DNA from: an uncultured Christensenella sp.
GTDB lineage: Bacteria > Bacillota > Clostridia > Christensenellales > DTU072
Assembly: GCA_905210905.1 (NCBI GenBank)
Contig: CAJLYQ010000071.1
Location: 1-8,722 of the forward strand
Reading direction: 5' to 3'
Length of the DNA: 8,722 nucleotides
In this document: piece by piece, positions 1 to 7,300 of the stretch
Position numbering within the stretch: position 1 is the stretch's first letter
Layout: each line of letters opens with the position of its first letter
Notes under the pieces: generated by a model
Seen by the model: only the letters and a program-made list of their open reading frames with translations
The model's database searches: none
Told to the model about the DNA's origin: nothing
Made by a program: the position numbers and the translations under genes

Positions 1-6
1 CGGCCT

Positions 7-1785
7 ATGACGAAAAAGGAAAGAAAAAAGTTGCTTACCGCCGTTATCTCTGCCGTTTTATCGGTTGCGATCGTGATTGCTACGCCGTTCGTCGTGAACG
101 TTTTTTATCCGTTTATCAACGTTCCGGACGCCCCGGAAGAACCGAACAATCCGAGCGATCCCGACAATCCGGATACGCCGTCCGACCCGGACAATCCGTC
201 CAAACCCGCCGGCAAATATTATCTCGTAAGCGACGCAACGGAAATCGACTTCGCTTCGAACAACGTTTACACACTTGCCGCCGACGTCACGATGACCGCC
301 GAAACCGTTTCTAAAATGCAATGCACGCTTAAAGGCGACGGCAAAAAAATCACCGTAAGCGGCGCAAAACCGATGTTCGATACGATTTCCGAAACCGGAA
401 CGGTGGAAAACGTGACTATCGACGTAGTTCTGAGCGGCGAAATCACGTCCGACTATGCCGTTATCGCAAAATACAATTACGGCACGATTAAAAACGTGAC
501 GGTAAATATAAGCGGAAATCTGTCGGTAAACGGCACGAAAGAAACGGAAACGAGCGATGGCGTTCGCCTTGCCGGCGTCGCCGTAAACAACGGATCCGAA
601 AATAACCGTGTAGGTACCGTAGAAAACTGTACGGTAACCACCGATCTGATCCTTAATGGTACGGTCGAGTCCGACGCTTCTTTTTCCGGAATAGTCGCAA
701 ACAATTATTATTTGCTGAAAAATTCGTCGTTAAGCGGTAAAATCGAGAGCGAAACCGTGGACCTTGCCGGGATTTGCGACACGAATAATTACCTTGTAAG
801 CGACTGCGTAAACAACGCCGAACTTAAACAGACTTCCCCCGAACAAACCTGGTCGCCTTTCGTCGCAGGTATAAACGCGCACAACTACTACGTCGTGCAA
901 AACTGCGTCAACAACGGCGCTTTAACTTCTATATCCACCTGTAAAATAACGGGCGACGCTTATCCCACGGCAAGCGTAGGCGGCATAGCGATAGACAACG
1001 CCGTCGGAACGTACTCAAACGGACAAAGTGTCCTTATATACGAATGCGCCAACAACGGCGCTCTTAAGGCACAAACCGAACACGCAAATATACGTATCGG
1101 CGGAATAGTCGCAAGGTGCTACGGCAATCTTCAACTTGCCGTAAACTACGGCGATATAACTGCCTCTTCTTCTCGTCCTTCGTCCGAAAACGCCGTAGGC
1201 GGCATTGCCGGAACGTCTTGCGGATACGTCGTCGGAGCATACTCCAAATCGACTATAACGTTAAACGGCACGTTCAAAGTCGGCGGAATTACGGGTTACG
1301 CTAAAAACGAAATTTCTAATTACGTCGTGTACACGGGTCTTATAAAGCAGTGTATATCCGAAAGCACTATTAACCTTACCTCTTCTTCATCGACGAAATC
1401 TTTCGTCGGCGGAATAGTGGGTTACCTAAACGAAACTCTCGTTTACGAAGGCACGGAAAAAGAATCCTATGCGTCGAGTTCGGTTTCCCTAAACTTCAAT
1501 TCAGGAACCCTAACCGTCAATTCCGAACACGCTTATATCGGAAGCACGGCAGGCGGATGCGACGAACATATCGCGTCGGAAAATAATTTCAACGACAATT
1601 ACTCGATAAACGAAACGCTTAAAGGTATCGGCGCGGTTAAGTCCGGCGACGGATACGGCGAAGGAGAAAAAATCGGCTCGATTGCCGCTTCGCTCGAAGA
1701 AATCGAGCAAAACGATAAATACCTTGAAGTGATCAACGCCTTAAAAGATCTGCTTAAATCCGAAGAACAAACGGAAAATTCTTAA
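7..1785 (+). CDS. Membrane-anchored surface protein with GLUG-like beta-helix repeats
   Basis: The protein of 592 residues starts with a Lys/Arg-rich patch (residues 3-8), then one hydrophobic segment (about 9-33) that should act as a signal anchor or uncleaved signal peptide. A Pro/Asp/Asn-rich stalk (about 40-68) contains SDPDNP twice (50-55, 59-64). From about 70 to 530 there are about ten repeats of 27-44 residues, each carrying a glycine turn such as LAGVA, SGIVA, AGICD, AGINA, GGIAI, GGIVA, GGIAG, GGITG and GGIVG (near 189, 227, 254, 287, 325, 365, 398, 426, 468), with Asn-rich ladders between them. This is the pattern of GLUG-motif parallel beta-helix proteins, often adhesins or glycan-binding surface proteins. 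No LPXTG motif or catalytic domain was seen. The C-terminal tail (about 540-592) is acidic. The start is uncertain: only six bases precede the ATG, no ribosome site is visible and the frame is open to the window edge. The natural-looking N-terminus favours this ATG. The ligand is unknown. Confidence 0.75.
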   Translation: MTKKERKKLLTAVISAVLSVAIVIATPFVVNVFYPFINVPDAPEEPNNPSDPDNPDTPSDPDNPSKPAGKYYLVSDATEIDFASNNVYTLAADVTMTAETVSKMQCTLKGDGKKITVSGAKPMFDTISETGTVENVTIDVVLSGEITSDYAVIAKYNYGTIKNVTVNISGNLSVNGTKETETSDGVRLAGVAVNNGSENNRVGTVENCTVTTDLILNGTVESDASFSGIVANNYYLLKNSSLSGKIESETVDLAGICDTNNYLVSDCVNNAELKQTSPEQTWSPFVAGINAHNYYVVQNCVNNGALTSISTCKITGDAYPTASVGGIAIDNAVGTYSNGQSVLIYECANNGALKAQTEHANIRIGGIVARCYGNLQLAVNYGDITASSSRPSSENAVGGIAGTSCGYVVGAYSKSTITLNGTFKVGGITGYAKNEISNYVVYTGLIKQCISESTINLTSSSSTKSFVGGIVGYLNETLVYEGTEKESYASSSVSLNFNSGTLTVNSEHAYIGSTAGGCDEHIASENNFNDNYSINETLKGIGAVKSGDGYGEGEKIGSIAASLEEIEQNDKYLEVINALKDLLKSEEQTENS

Positions 1786-1795
1786 TTTATTCAAC

Positions 1796-1834
1796 AAAAA
1801 AAAGAACTACGTCAATCGGCGTAGTTCTTTTTTT
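1796..1834. terminator. Bidirectional intrinsic terminator between convergent genes
   Basis: Bases 1801-1811 (AAAGAACTACG) pair perfectly with 1820-1830 (CGTAGTTCTTT), leaving an 8-base loop. The stem is followed by a T-run (to 1834) on the plus strand and by the complement of the A-run at 1796-1803 on the minus strand, so it can stop transcription from both sides. It ends the surface-protein gene (stop at 1785) and the hydrolase gene. The last bases of the T-run are part of the hydrolase TAA stop codon. Confidence 0.88.
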
Positions 1835-2429
1835 ACCTGTAATTTTTTATCCATTCGTCAAGGAACTTCATTTGCGGCTCGGTATGGAACCAATGTTCGC
1901 CGTCGGGCATAACGGTAAGGGTCGCCCCGACCTTTAAGGCAAAAGTTTTTATCGTTTCGAGCGAAGTCAGATTATCGTTTTCGCCGTAAAGAATATGCGT
2001 TTTTACTTTCCATTTTATCGGATTAAGTCTGACGTAGCAAAGGTATTCCCACGACAGCGTTTCACCGAAAGAAGTCGGTATCTCTCCCTTTTCTCTCAGT
2101 TTGCTTTCCGTAACGTCCGCATAAGTCATCATATCCGTTATCAGCCGTTCCATATCGACTACCGGCGAAATAAAAAACGCTTCGTTTATTTGCTTTTCGC
2201 TCAGCGAATTCATAGCAAAATACGCGCCGATACTGTTGGCGACAAGTACGACTTCGTCGCTTTTTTCTTTTATTTTTTCGAAAAAACTCAGGAATTCGTC
2301 TTTTGCCTGCCACGGATTTTCCGACCGATAATCGAATCCGATCACCTCGCAACCGAACGGTTTTTCGTAGTGTTTGCTTTCGTCCGCAGTGCCGCCCTTG
2401 CCGTGGACGTAAACTATCGTCTTTTTCAT
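1833..2429 (-). CDS. Small alpha/beta hydrolase
   Basis: The 198-residue protein has a compact single-domain alpha/beta-hydrolase layout. It opens with a beta strand and the oxyanion-type loop HGKGG (9-13). The nucleophile elbow is A-N-S-I-G (64-68), an AxSxG form of the usual GxSxG, placing the catalytic serine at Ser66. The likely acid is Asp152 in YGENDN and the likely base His179 in GEHWF. All three lie in the expected order and at family spacing, so the enzyme should be active. It is probably a cytoplasmic esterase, thioesterase or serine hydrolase; the substrate cannot be read from sequence. No signal peptide is seen. An AGGAG site at 2436-2440 lies six bases before the ATG and supports this start. 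The upstream acetyltransferase stop lies within the ribosome site, so the two are probably translated from one mRNA. It is the last gene of the minus-strand cluster and ends at the shared terminator. Confidence 0.85.
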   Translation of the reverse strand: MKKTIVYVHGKGGTADESKHYEKPFGCEVIGFDYRSENPWQAKDEFLSFFEKIKEKSDEVVLVANSIGAYFAMNSLSEKQINEAFFISPVVDMERLITDMMTYADVTESKLREKGEIPTSFGETLSWEYLCYVRLNPIKWKVKTHILYGENDNLTSLETIKTFALKVGATLTVMPDGEHWFHTEPQMKFLDEWIKNYR

Positions 2430-2439
2430 CTTTTTCTCC

Positions 2440-3066
2440 TTAAAAAATTTGCGTATCGGTGCGTTTCTTCTCTTTGTAAGGAAAAGTTTTTTCGTATTCG
2501 ATAAAACCTTCGGGGTCGTTTTCGCACACGAAATAACCTTTCGGATCGGTGTACGTTCCCGTTATTCCGTCAAGAAAACCGCTCCGCAATTCCTTAATCA
2601 GGAGATAGTCCGCGTCCGGGTCAAAAGCGTAGCGGACTCCTTTCGTCTTTGCGGGAACAAACCCGGATTTTCCGTAAAAATCGATATTCCCAGTAATCGC
2701 AAGCGCGCCAGCGCCCTTTTCTTTCGCTTTTTCCATCGAGTAATCGAGCAAAATTTTGCCGTAACCTTTGCGCTTGTATTCGGGCGCAATGCAAATCGGT
2801 CCGAAAGTCATTCTTTCTGTTTCCCTTCCGTCTTCGCAGTCGATATGAGAACGAACGTATATCACTTGCCCTATCGTTTTACCGTCGAGTTCCATTACGA
2901 AATCGAGTTGCGGTACGAAATCCGGGTCGTTGCGATAGCAATGCAAAACGTAATGTTCCATACACCCCGGACGATAAACGTTCCAGAACGCTTCCCTTAC
3001 CAAATTCTCCGTTTTGCGAAAATCTTCTTCTTTTTCAAGCCTTATTACTAAATTTTTATCTTCCAT
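2440..3066 (-). CDS. GNAT-family N-acetyltransferase (YhbS-like)
   Basis: The 208-residue protein has a GNAT fold over roughly residues 5-145. The acetyl-CoA-binding motif A is visible as ICIAPEYKRKGYGK (91-104), with K98-R-K-G101-Y-G103 in the place of the usual Q/R-x-x-G-x-G/A pyrophosphate loop. Motif B is FYGKSGFVPA (130-139). An earlier strand, VMELDGKTIGQVIYVRSHI (57-75), is the typical central sheet. The closest broad match I recognise is the YhbS-type predicted acetyltransferases. The C-terminal part, from about 150, is an extension common in that group. The acceptor (amine, protein N-terminus or small molecule) is unknown. An AGGAG site at 3076-3080, nine bases before the ATG, supports the start and lies inside the end of the preceding DUF998 pseudogene. 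Translational coupling to that broken gene would therefore be possible but is not required. The hydrolase gene begins ten bases after this gene. Confidence 0.87.
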   Translation of the reverse strand: MEDKNLVIRLEKEEDFRKTENLVREAFWNVYRPGCMEHYVLHCYRNDPDFVPQLDFVMELDGKTIGQVIYVRSHIDCEDGRETERMTFGPICIAPEYKRKGYGKILLDYSMEKAKEKGAGALAITGNIDFYGKSGFVPAKTKGVRYAFDPDADYLLIKELRSGFLDGITGTYTDPKGYFVCENDPEGFIEYEKTFPYKEKKRTDTQIF

Positions 3067-3069
3067 ATT

Positions 3070-3413
3070 TTAATTCTCCTTAATCTCTTTCGTCCTTTCG
3101 GGTTTTTCAAAAAACAAATGCAATCCGAGTGCCTCGTTAAACCCCGTAGCGGCAAACACGCTGAACCTTTCCACCACTCCGAAATACGCCGCCGGCACGA
3201 TAACAGCGCAAAGCACTTCGCACACGTTATAGAGCGCACTGAGCCTGTTCCATAACCCTAACGACGGAGCGTTCGCCGCGCTTAAATCGCTTACCGCCTG
3301 ACTAAGCCTGTCGTAACCGGGGTAAGCAAGCGGCGAAAACGCCACTGCAGCCGTGTACGACAACAAACTTTCGATTCCCGTAAGCCCAAGTACCTGTATA
3401 AAAGTTTTTTCAT
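3070..3413 (-). pseudogene. DUF998-type integral membrane protein, frameshifted and internally deleted
   Basis: The body matches the N-terminal signature of DUF998 multi-pass membrane proteins: SLLSYTAA, then SPLAYPGY, then LSQAVSDLSA, then LYNVCEVLCAV. The text jumps straight to YFGVVERFSVFAATGFN, which in this family belongs to the last membrane segment. Around 90-100 middle residues are therefore missing; family members usually run to about 200 residues or more with about six membrane spans. The best start is the ATG at 3411-3413, five bases after a GGAG at 3419-3422, reading MKKLLYRYLGL. That frame leaves the conserved one at the CCC run (3385-3387, GGG on the coding strand). One extra G would restore MKKLLYRYLGLTGIESLLSY. 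A GTG at 3442-3444 gives an uninterrupted 124-codon reading but has a poor ribosome site and an unnatural N-terminus. What remains would be a short hydrophobic protein of two or three spans. Family function is unknown to me. Confidence 0.68.
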
Positions 3414-3418
3414 ATAAT

Positions 3419-3422
3419 CTCC
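3419..3422 (-). promoter_or_regulatory. Ribosome binding site marking the original DUF998 start
   Basis: GGAG on the minus strand lies five bases before the ATG at 3411-3413. It indicates that translation originally began there, in a frame one base off the conserved DUF998 reading, which exposes the frameshift. No comparable site precedes the alternative GTG at 3444. Confidence 0.55.
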
Positions 3423-3488
3423 GTTTTTTATTTGCCGCATACACACTTTTTCACTCGTTACGGCTACCTTATCGCTAAATAAGGGATA

Positions 3489-4130
3489 CTATTTTTCCGA
3501 TTTAACTTTATCTATATTGTAAGAACGGAAGAACAGCGCGACGTGCGAATCGAGCCGTTCAAGACATTCGTTTTCTTTCTTCGGTTCTCGGTCGCATACG
3601 CCTATTAAAGTAATTATCGGCGAAACATAAGCAAGCGCAAGCGTAAGCGGATCTTCGTCTTTTAACACTCCCACCTTAATTAGTCCGCGGAAAATTTCCG
3701 AATGATACCGTACTAACCTGTCCACAAATCGCTCGGTATAAAGACTTGCCAACTCGCAGGAACGGAATTGCTCCATCGTCATCATTTTTCTGAACATCGC
3801 TATCTTCTCGTCGTGCAAGGAATAGTAAAACATCTCGCGCACCTTTTTTATAAGGTCTTCTTCGGTTATTTTTTCAAACGTTGCGACGTCTTTCTTCCCG
3901 TCCGATACGTGCACGTTGCTTTTGCTTGTGTCACGGTCGTACCGCTCCGCCGTCTGCTCCACTATAGCCTCGAATATCGCCTGCTTGCTCGGATAATGGT
4001 TGTAAAGCGACGGCGCTTTTATCCCGACCGCTTTCGCTATCTCCCCCACGCTCACCGCCTCGTATCCTCGCTCGGAAAACAGTTCCAACGCCTTATCCGC
4101 TATTACTCTCTTAGTGTCTTCTTGTTTCAT
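3489..4130 (-). CDS. TetR/AcrR-family transcriptional repressor
   Basis: The 213-residue protein begins with a classic TetR DNA-binding domain: ADKALELFSERGYEAVSV (11-28), then the helix-turn-helix EIAKAVGIKAPSLYNHYPSK (30-49), with recognition helix APSLYNHY (39-46) and the following KQAIFEAIV. Residues from about 60 to 213 are the divergent ligand-binding and dimerisation part, so the inducer cannot be predicted. The length is usual for the family. The start is supported by GGAGG at 4135-4139, four bases before the ATG. A perfect inverted repeat just upstream, between the -10 box and the ribosome site, is the likely operator, implying self-repression. Downstream, after 75 bases, comes the DUF998 pseudogene, then the acetyltransferase and hydrolase genes on the same strand. 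These are the natural candidates for its regulon. The stop is TAG, while the other complete genes here end in TAA. Confidence 0.92.
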   Translation of the reverse strand: MKQEDTKRVIADKALELFSERGYEAVSVGEIAKAVGIKAPSLYNHYPSKQAIFEAIVEQTAERYDRDTSKSNVHVSDGKKDVATFEKITEEDLIKKVREMFYYSLHDEKIAMFRKMMTMEQFRSCELASLYTERFVDRLVRYHSEIFRGLIKVGVLKDEDPLTLALAYVSPIITLIGVCDREPKKENECLERLDSHVALFFRSYNIDKVKSEK

Positions 4131-4143
4131 TTATCCTCCAACT

Positions 4144-4161
4144 AACTAACGCTCGTTAGTT
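4144..4161. promoter_or_regulatory. TetR-type operator, perfect inverted repeat
   Basis: AACTAACG-CT-CGTTAGTT is an 8-base perfect inverted repeat with a two-base centre. It sits between the -10 box and the ribosome binding site of the TetR gene and overlaps the expected transcription start. Size, symmetry and position fit a TetR-family dimer site. Binding by the adjacent repressor is inferred. Confidence 0.8.
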
Positions 4162-4163
4162 TA

Positions 4164-4191
4164 AATATATCCTTTCTTTCCCTTTTGTCAA
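4164..4191 (-). promoter_or_regulatory. Sigma-70/SigA-type promoter of the TetR gene
   Basis: On the minus strand the -35 box is TTGACA (4186-4191, perfect consensus) and the -10 box is TATATT (4164-4169), 16 bases apart. Transcription should begin around 4151-4157, inside the operator, leaving a leader of about 20-25 bases with GGAGG before the ATG. Confidence 0.78.
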
Positions 4192-4300
4192 GCGTTTTTT
4201 CTTCTTTTTTATTTCGCTATGCCCGACCGCGCGGTTTCTTTTTTTCTTAAAAATTGCTGCTTTTTCCAAACTTCGGCGAAGTTCGTTTTACAAAAAATAA
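4192..4300. other. Gene-free pyrimidine-rich spacer
   Basis: This lies between the TetR promoter and the terminator of the SbcC/Rad50-like gene. It is rich in T and C on the plus strand and has no credible reading frame. It holds one perfect inverted repeat, AACTTCG-G-CGAAGTT (4269-4283), and a short ACCGCGCGGT palindrome before a T-rich run. Neither is convincing as a terminator or an operator. Confidence 0.5.
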
Positions 4301-4334
4301 AAAAAACGCCGCGCTTTGCGGCTCGGCGGTTTTT
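4294..4334 (-). terminator. Intrinsic terminator of the SbcC/Rad50-like gene
   Basis: On the minus strand the hairpin has outer stem CGCCG/CGGCG (4324-4328 with 4307-4311) and an inner CGC-AAA-GCG. It is followed by eight or more U residues (complement of the A-run 4299-4306). It begins about 30 bases after the TAA at 4363. Flanking A/T runs would lengthen the stem with one bulged base. Confidence 0.8.
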
Positions 4335-4362
4335 GTTTTATTCGTTTTTTATCGTATAGATA

Positions 4363-7300
4363 TTATTTATGAAGAATAACGATAATATTGTTGTTTTTGC
4401 CGAAGGCTTTAAGTCTGTATTTTACGTCGCTTCCGAGCGTGTTTGCCTGAACTTTAACTATTCTCATCGGAGCGGCGGAATTGATGGTTTCGCCGGTGAT
4501 TTGTCTTACGGCATTGATTACGCTTACGGATACCGCTACGTATTCTTCGTCGTCCAGTCTGTCGAGTTCTTTTACGTTGCCGGCTCTGTCCGTGCTGAGC
4601 ACGCAAAGTTTTTCGCCTTTAAGTTTTACTCTAAGATTAGGCATAAGCACGCTGAGAGAGTTGTTTATCTTAGTAATAAGCAGGTCGCTTGCGTGTCCGT
4701 CGATAACCGATTCCACGTCGGTAAGGCTCTTTTGCGCTTCCGCCTGTTCTTTACCGAGTTCTGCGATTTTCTCTTCTAAAACAGCGTCGAGATTGATTTT
4801 GTTGGACAACTCGTTGTATTCTCTCGTTCTGTCTTCGAGAAGTCCTGCAAGTTCTTTCGCTACGGCGACGTTGCTTTCGAGCGCTTCTCTTGCCGCGCCC
4901 GTTTCTTCCATTACGTCGGTAAGCGCGCCGATTTCACATTCGTATTTAACTATCGCCTGCTCGTAAGACGCGATCTCTTCTTCTATGCTCGCCGCGGCTT
5001 TTTCTTCGAGAATTTCTCCCTTAACGGTTTCGTAATCCGTGCCTTCGAGAAGTTTTGCGTTATAACTTTCCGACGCGGCAAGGGTCTTTGCGTAAGAAAG
5101 CAAAACTTCGCGTCTTCTCGCTTTCTCATTGTTTTTCGCCTTAATTTCGTCGAGTTCGGCTTGTTTGTCGTCGAGCAAACGACCGATAGCGATCATTTCG
5201 TCCTGCGCTTTAATGCGTTTTCGTTCGGTTCTTCTGATTTCGCCCACGATTTCGTCGTATTCGTCCGCCGCAACTCTTATGCACAGTTCGGTATAATCGA
5301 GTTCTTTTCCGTCTTTAACGAAAGTTTTCGTCCTGTCACCGAGTTCTGCGATTTCCGCCTTAATTCCTTCGATTTCGCCGCCGAGTTCTTTCGACTGCGC
5401 TTCGCTTTCGTTAAGCGACGCGTAAAGTTCGTCTTCTCTCATTTCGGTTGCGATTACGCTGTCCAAAAGGGCAAGCGCGGAATCCGCGTCGATTTTTTTC
5501 TTTATAAACCCGAATTCTCTTTCGTAAGTCGCGACGTTGTTTCTTAATTCTTCCGCCGCTTTTTTCTTTTCGGGTACGATTTTGCCTTCGATTTCGTCAA
5601 GACGCGCTTTTATGGATTTAACCGCTTTGCTCGCTCTTTCTTCGATTTCGGTAAGCGCTTTTATATCGGTAATCGCGGCGCCTATTCTCGCAATCAAAGC
5701 GATTTCGCTTTCGAGCGCGTTGGTGAGTTCTTCGTGGTTTTTAACGCCGTTGTCTTCGTAAAGTTTGTTAAGCGTGGCAAGTTTTGCCTTTTTCGTTTGT
5801 TCCAAACTCGTTATATAACTCGTCGAAGTGAGTTCCGTGCTTTCGTACGCGCCCAGTCTGACGTTGATTTTGTCGAGTTTTTCCGCATATTCGGCGGCAA
5901 TTCCTTCCAAACGAGCGATTTCTTTAACTTTTTCCGCTTCCTTAACTCTGAGAGTCGCAACCGCCGCTTCAGCGTCGGTTTTGTCCGAAACGGGTGCGGA
6001 ACAAACCGGACATTTCGCCCCGTAAGGAATAGCGTCCAAACCGTCGTAGAACTTTTGCTCCGCTTTTATATCGTTAAGTTCGCCGTTTCTCGCGTTCAAC
6101 GCGTCGTTGCATTTTTTGACGTACGCAACGAGAGTTTCTTTCGCATTCTCGAGCGCGGCGCGGTTCTCCGCACAGTTGCGTTTAAGGTCGGTGTTCTCGG
6201 TTATTTTTTTGTCGATCGCGCCGATTTCCTGCAACAAGGTCGCGCTGAGAATCTGGTCGCGGTAAAGCGCCTGTTTTACGCGTTCTCTGTCGTTGTAATC
6301 GTTTATCACTCCTGCCGGCGTTCTTCTCACGTTGCCGTCGGTAAGCACTCTTCCGAGATTTTCGCGGCAAAGTTCGAGTTCCGCTTCGTTGTAAGCGTAA
6401 TCGTCCTGAAGTCCCTTAATCGTTCGCGCGTCTTCTTCGAGCGATTTTTCGAGTTCGGCAAGCGCCGCGCTCTTTTCTTTTATCGCAATTTCGAAACACG
6501 CTCCTTCGCGTACCGCTTTGCGGTATTTCGCAGTCGGTCTGATTTCCGCAAGTTCGGTTTCGTCCGATTTGATCTTTTCTCCGAGCAAAGTAAATTCGGC
6601 TTGTTTTTCTTCGAGTTCCGCTTTAAGCGCGGCTATGCGCTCGTCGGTTTCTTTGCAGATTTCGCTCAACCTTTCGGTGACGTAACCGTCGTTTTTGCCC
6701 GATTCTTTGTTTTCTTTGATAAACTCGTCGAAAGCCTCGTTAAGCGCGCGGACTCTGGCGTTAAGAGCAAGAAATTCGTCTTCTTTTTTTGCGTGAATTT
6801 TTCTTCCGGCGACGATTTCAGCCTCGCGTTTCGCCTCGTTTTCGGCGGTGGAATCAAGTTCTTCTTTGATACTCTCCGCTTCCTTTTCCGCTTTGCTTAC
6901 AGCATCGAGAACGGTAAAATGTTCTTTAATTGCGCGACTGCGTTCGAGACGCTTTTTGTCGCTTTCTATTCTCGTGGTTTTGGACTTTTCTCTTTCGAGA
7001 AGTTCTTTTACGTCGTCGAGTTTTTTTGCGGTGGTTTCGGCGATTTTGCCCGCGCTGATTATTTCCGCTACTCTTGCGGTGTCCGCTTCGAGTTGCGCGA
7101 TTTCCGCCGCTATCTCGGCAAGACGTTCTTTGCCGTTTTCGCAACCGGTCGTAAGACCTTTCAAAACTTCCGCTTTGATTTCAAGTCCCTCGATTTCTTT
7201 GCGGTATTCGTCCGCGCTCGCGAGAGCGGTTTCTTCGGTGAGTTTTAAGTCGTCGAAAACGTTACGAGTGTATTTTTCCACGTCGGTGGTTATGCCTTCG

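Noticed and set aside
154..198. Tandem DNA repeat in the linker of the surface protein
   Set aside because: The two SDPDNP copies use different codons and are a normal low-complexity stalk, not a DNA-level repeat array.
1995..3051. Overlapping plus-strand frames (1995-2504, 2449-3051) opposite the hydrolase and acetyltransferase genes
   Set aside because: The minus-strand genes have clear motifs and ribosome sites; these frames are low-quality mirror translations with many Phe and Arg residues.
3442..3444. GTG as the true start of an intact 124-residue membrane protein
   Set aside because: It lies nine bases after an in-frame TGA, has no good ribosome site and gives an N-terminus unlike the family, while the ATG at 3411-3413 has GGAG and family-like residues one frame away.
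3467..3484. Six-base inverted repeat CCTTAT/ATAAGG between the TetR gene and the DUF998 pseudogene
   Set aside because: The arms are short, no T-run follows on the minus strand and it does not resemble the TetR operator, so neither terminator nor operator can be claimed.
4269..4283. Perfect inverted repeat AACTTCG-G-CGAAGTT as a second terminator
   Set aside because: The stem is short with a tiny loop, and the following sequence on either strand is not a proper U-tract. A better terminator lies at 4294-4334.
5734..7248. Open plus-strand frame of 504 codons opposite the SbcC/Rad50-like gene
   Set aside because: It is Phe/Arg/Val-rich, the composition expected when a Glu/Lys/Ala-rich coiled-coil gene is read on the other strand. 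It has no family resemblance and no ribosome site was found.
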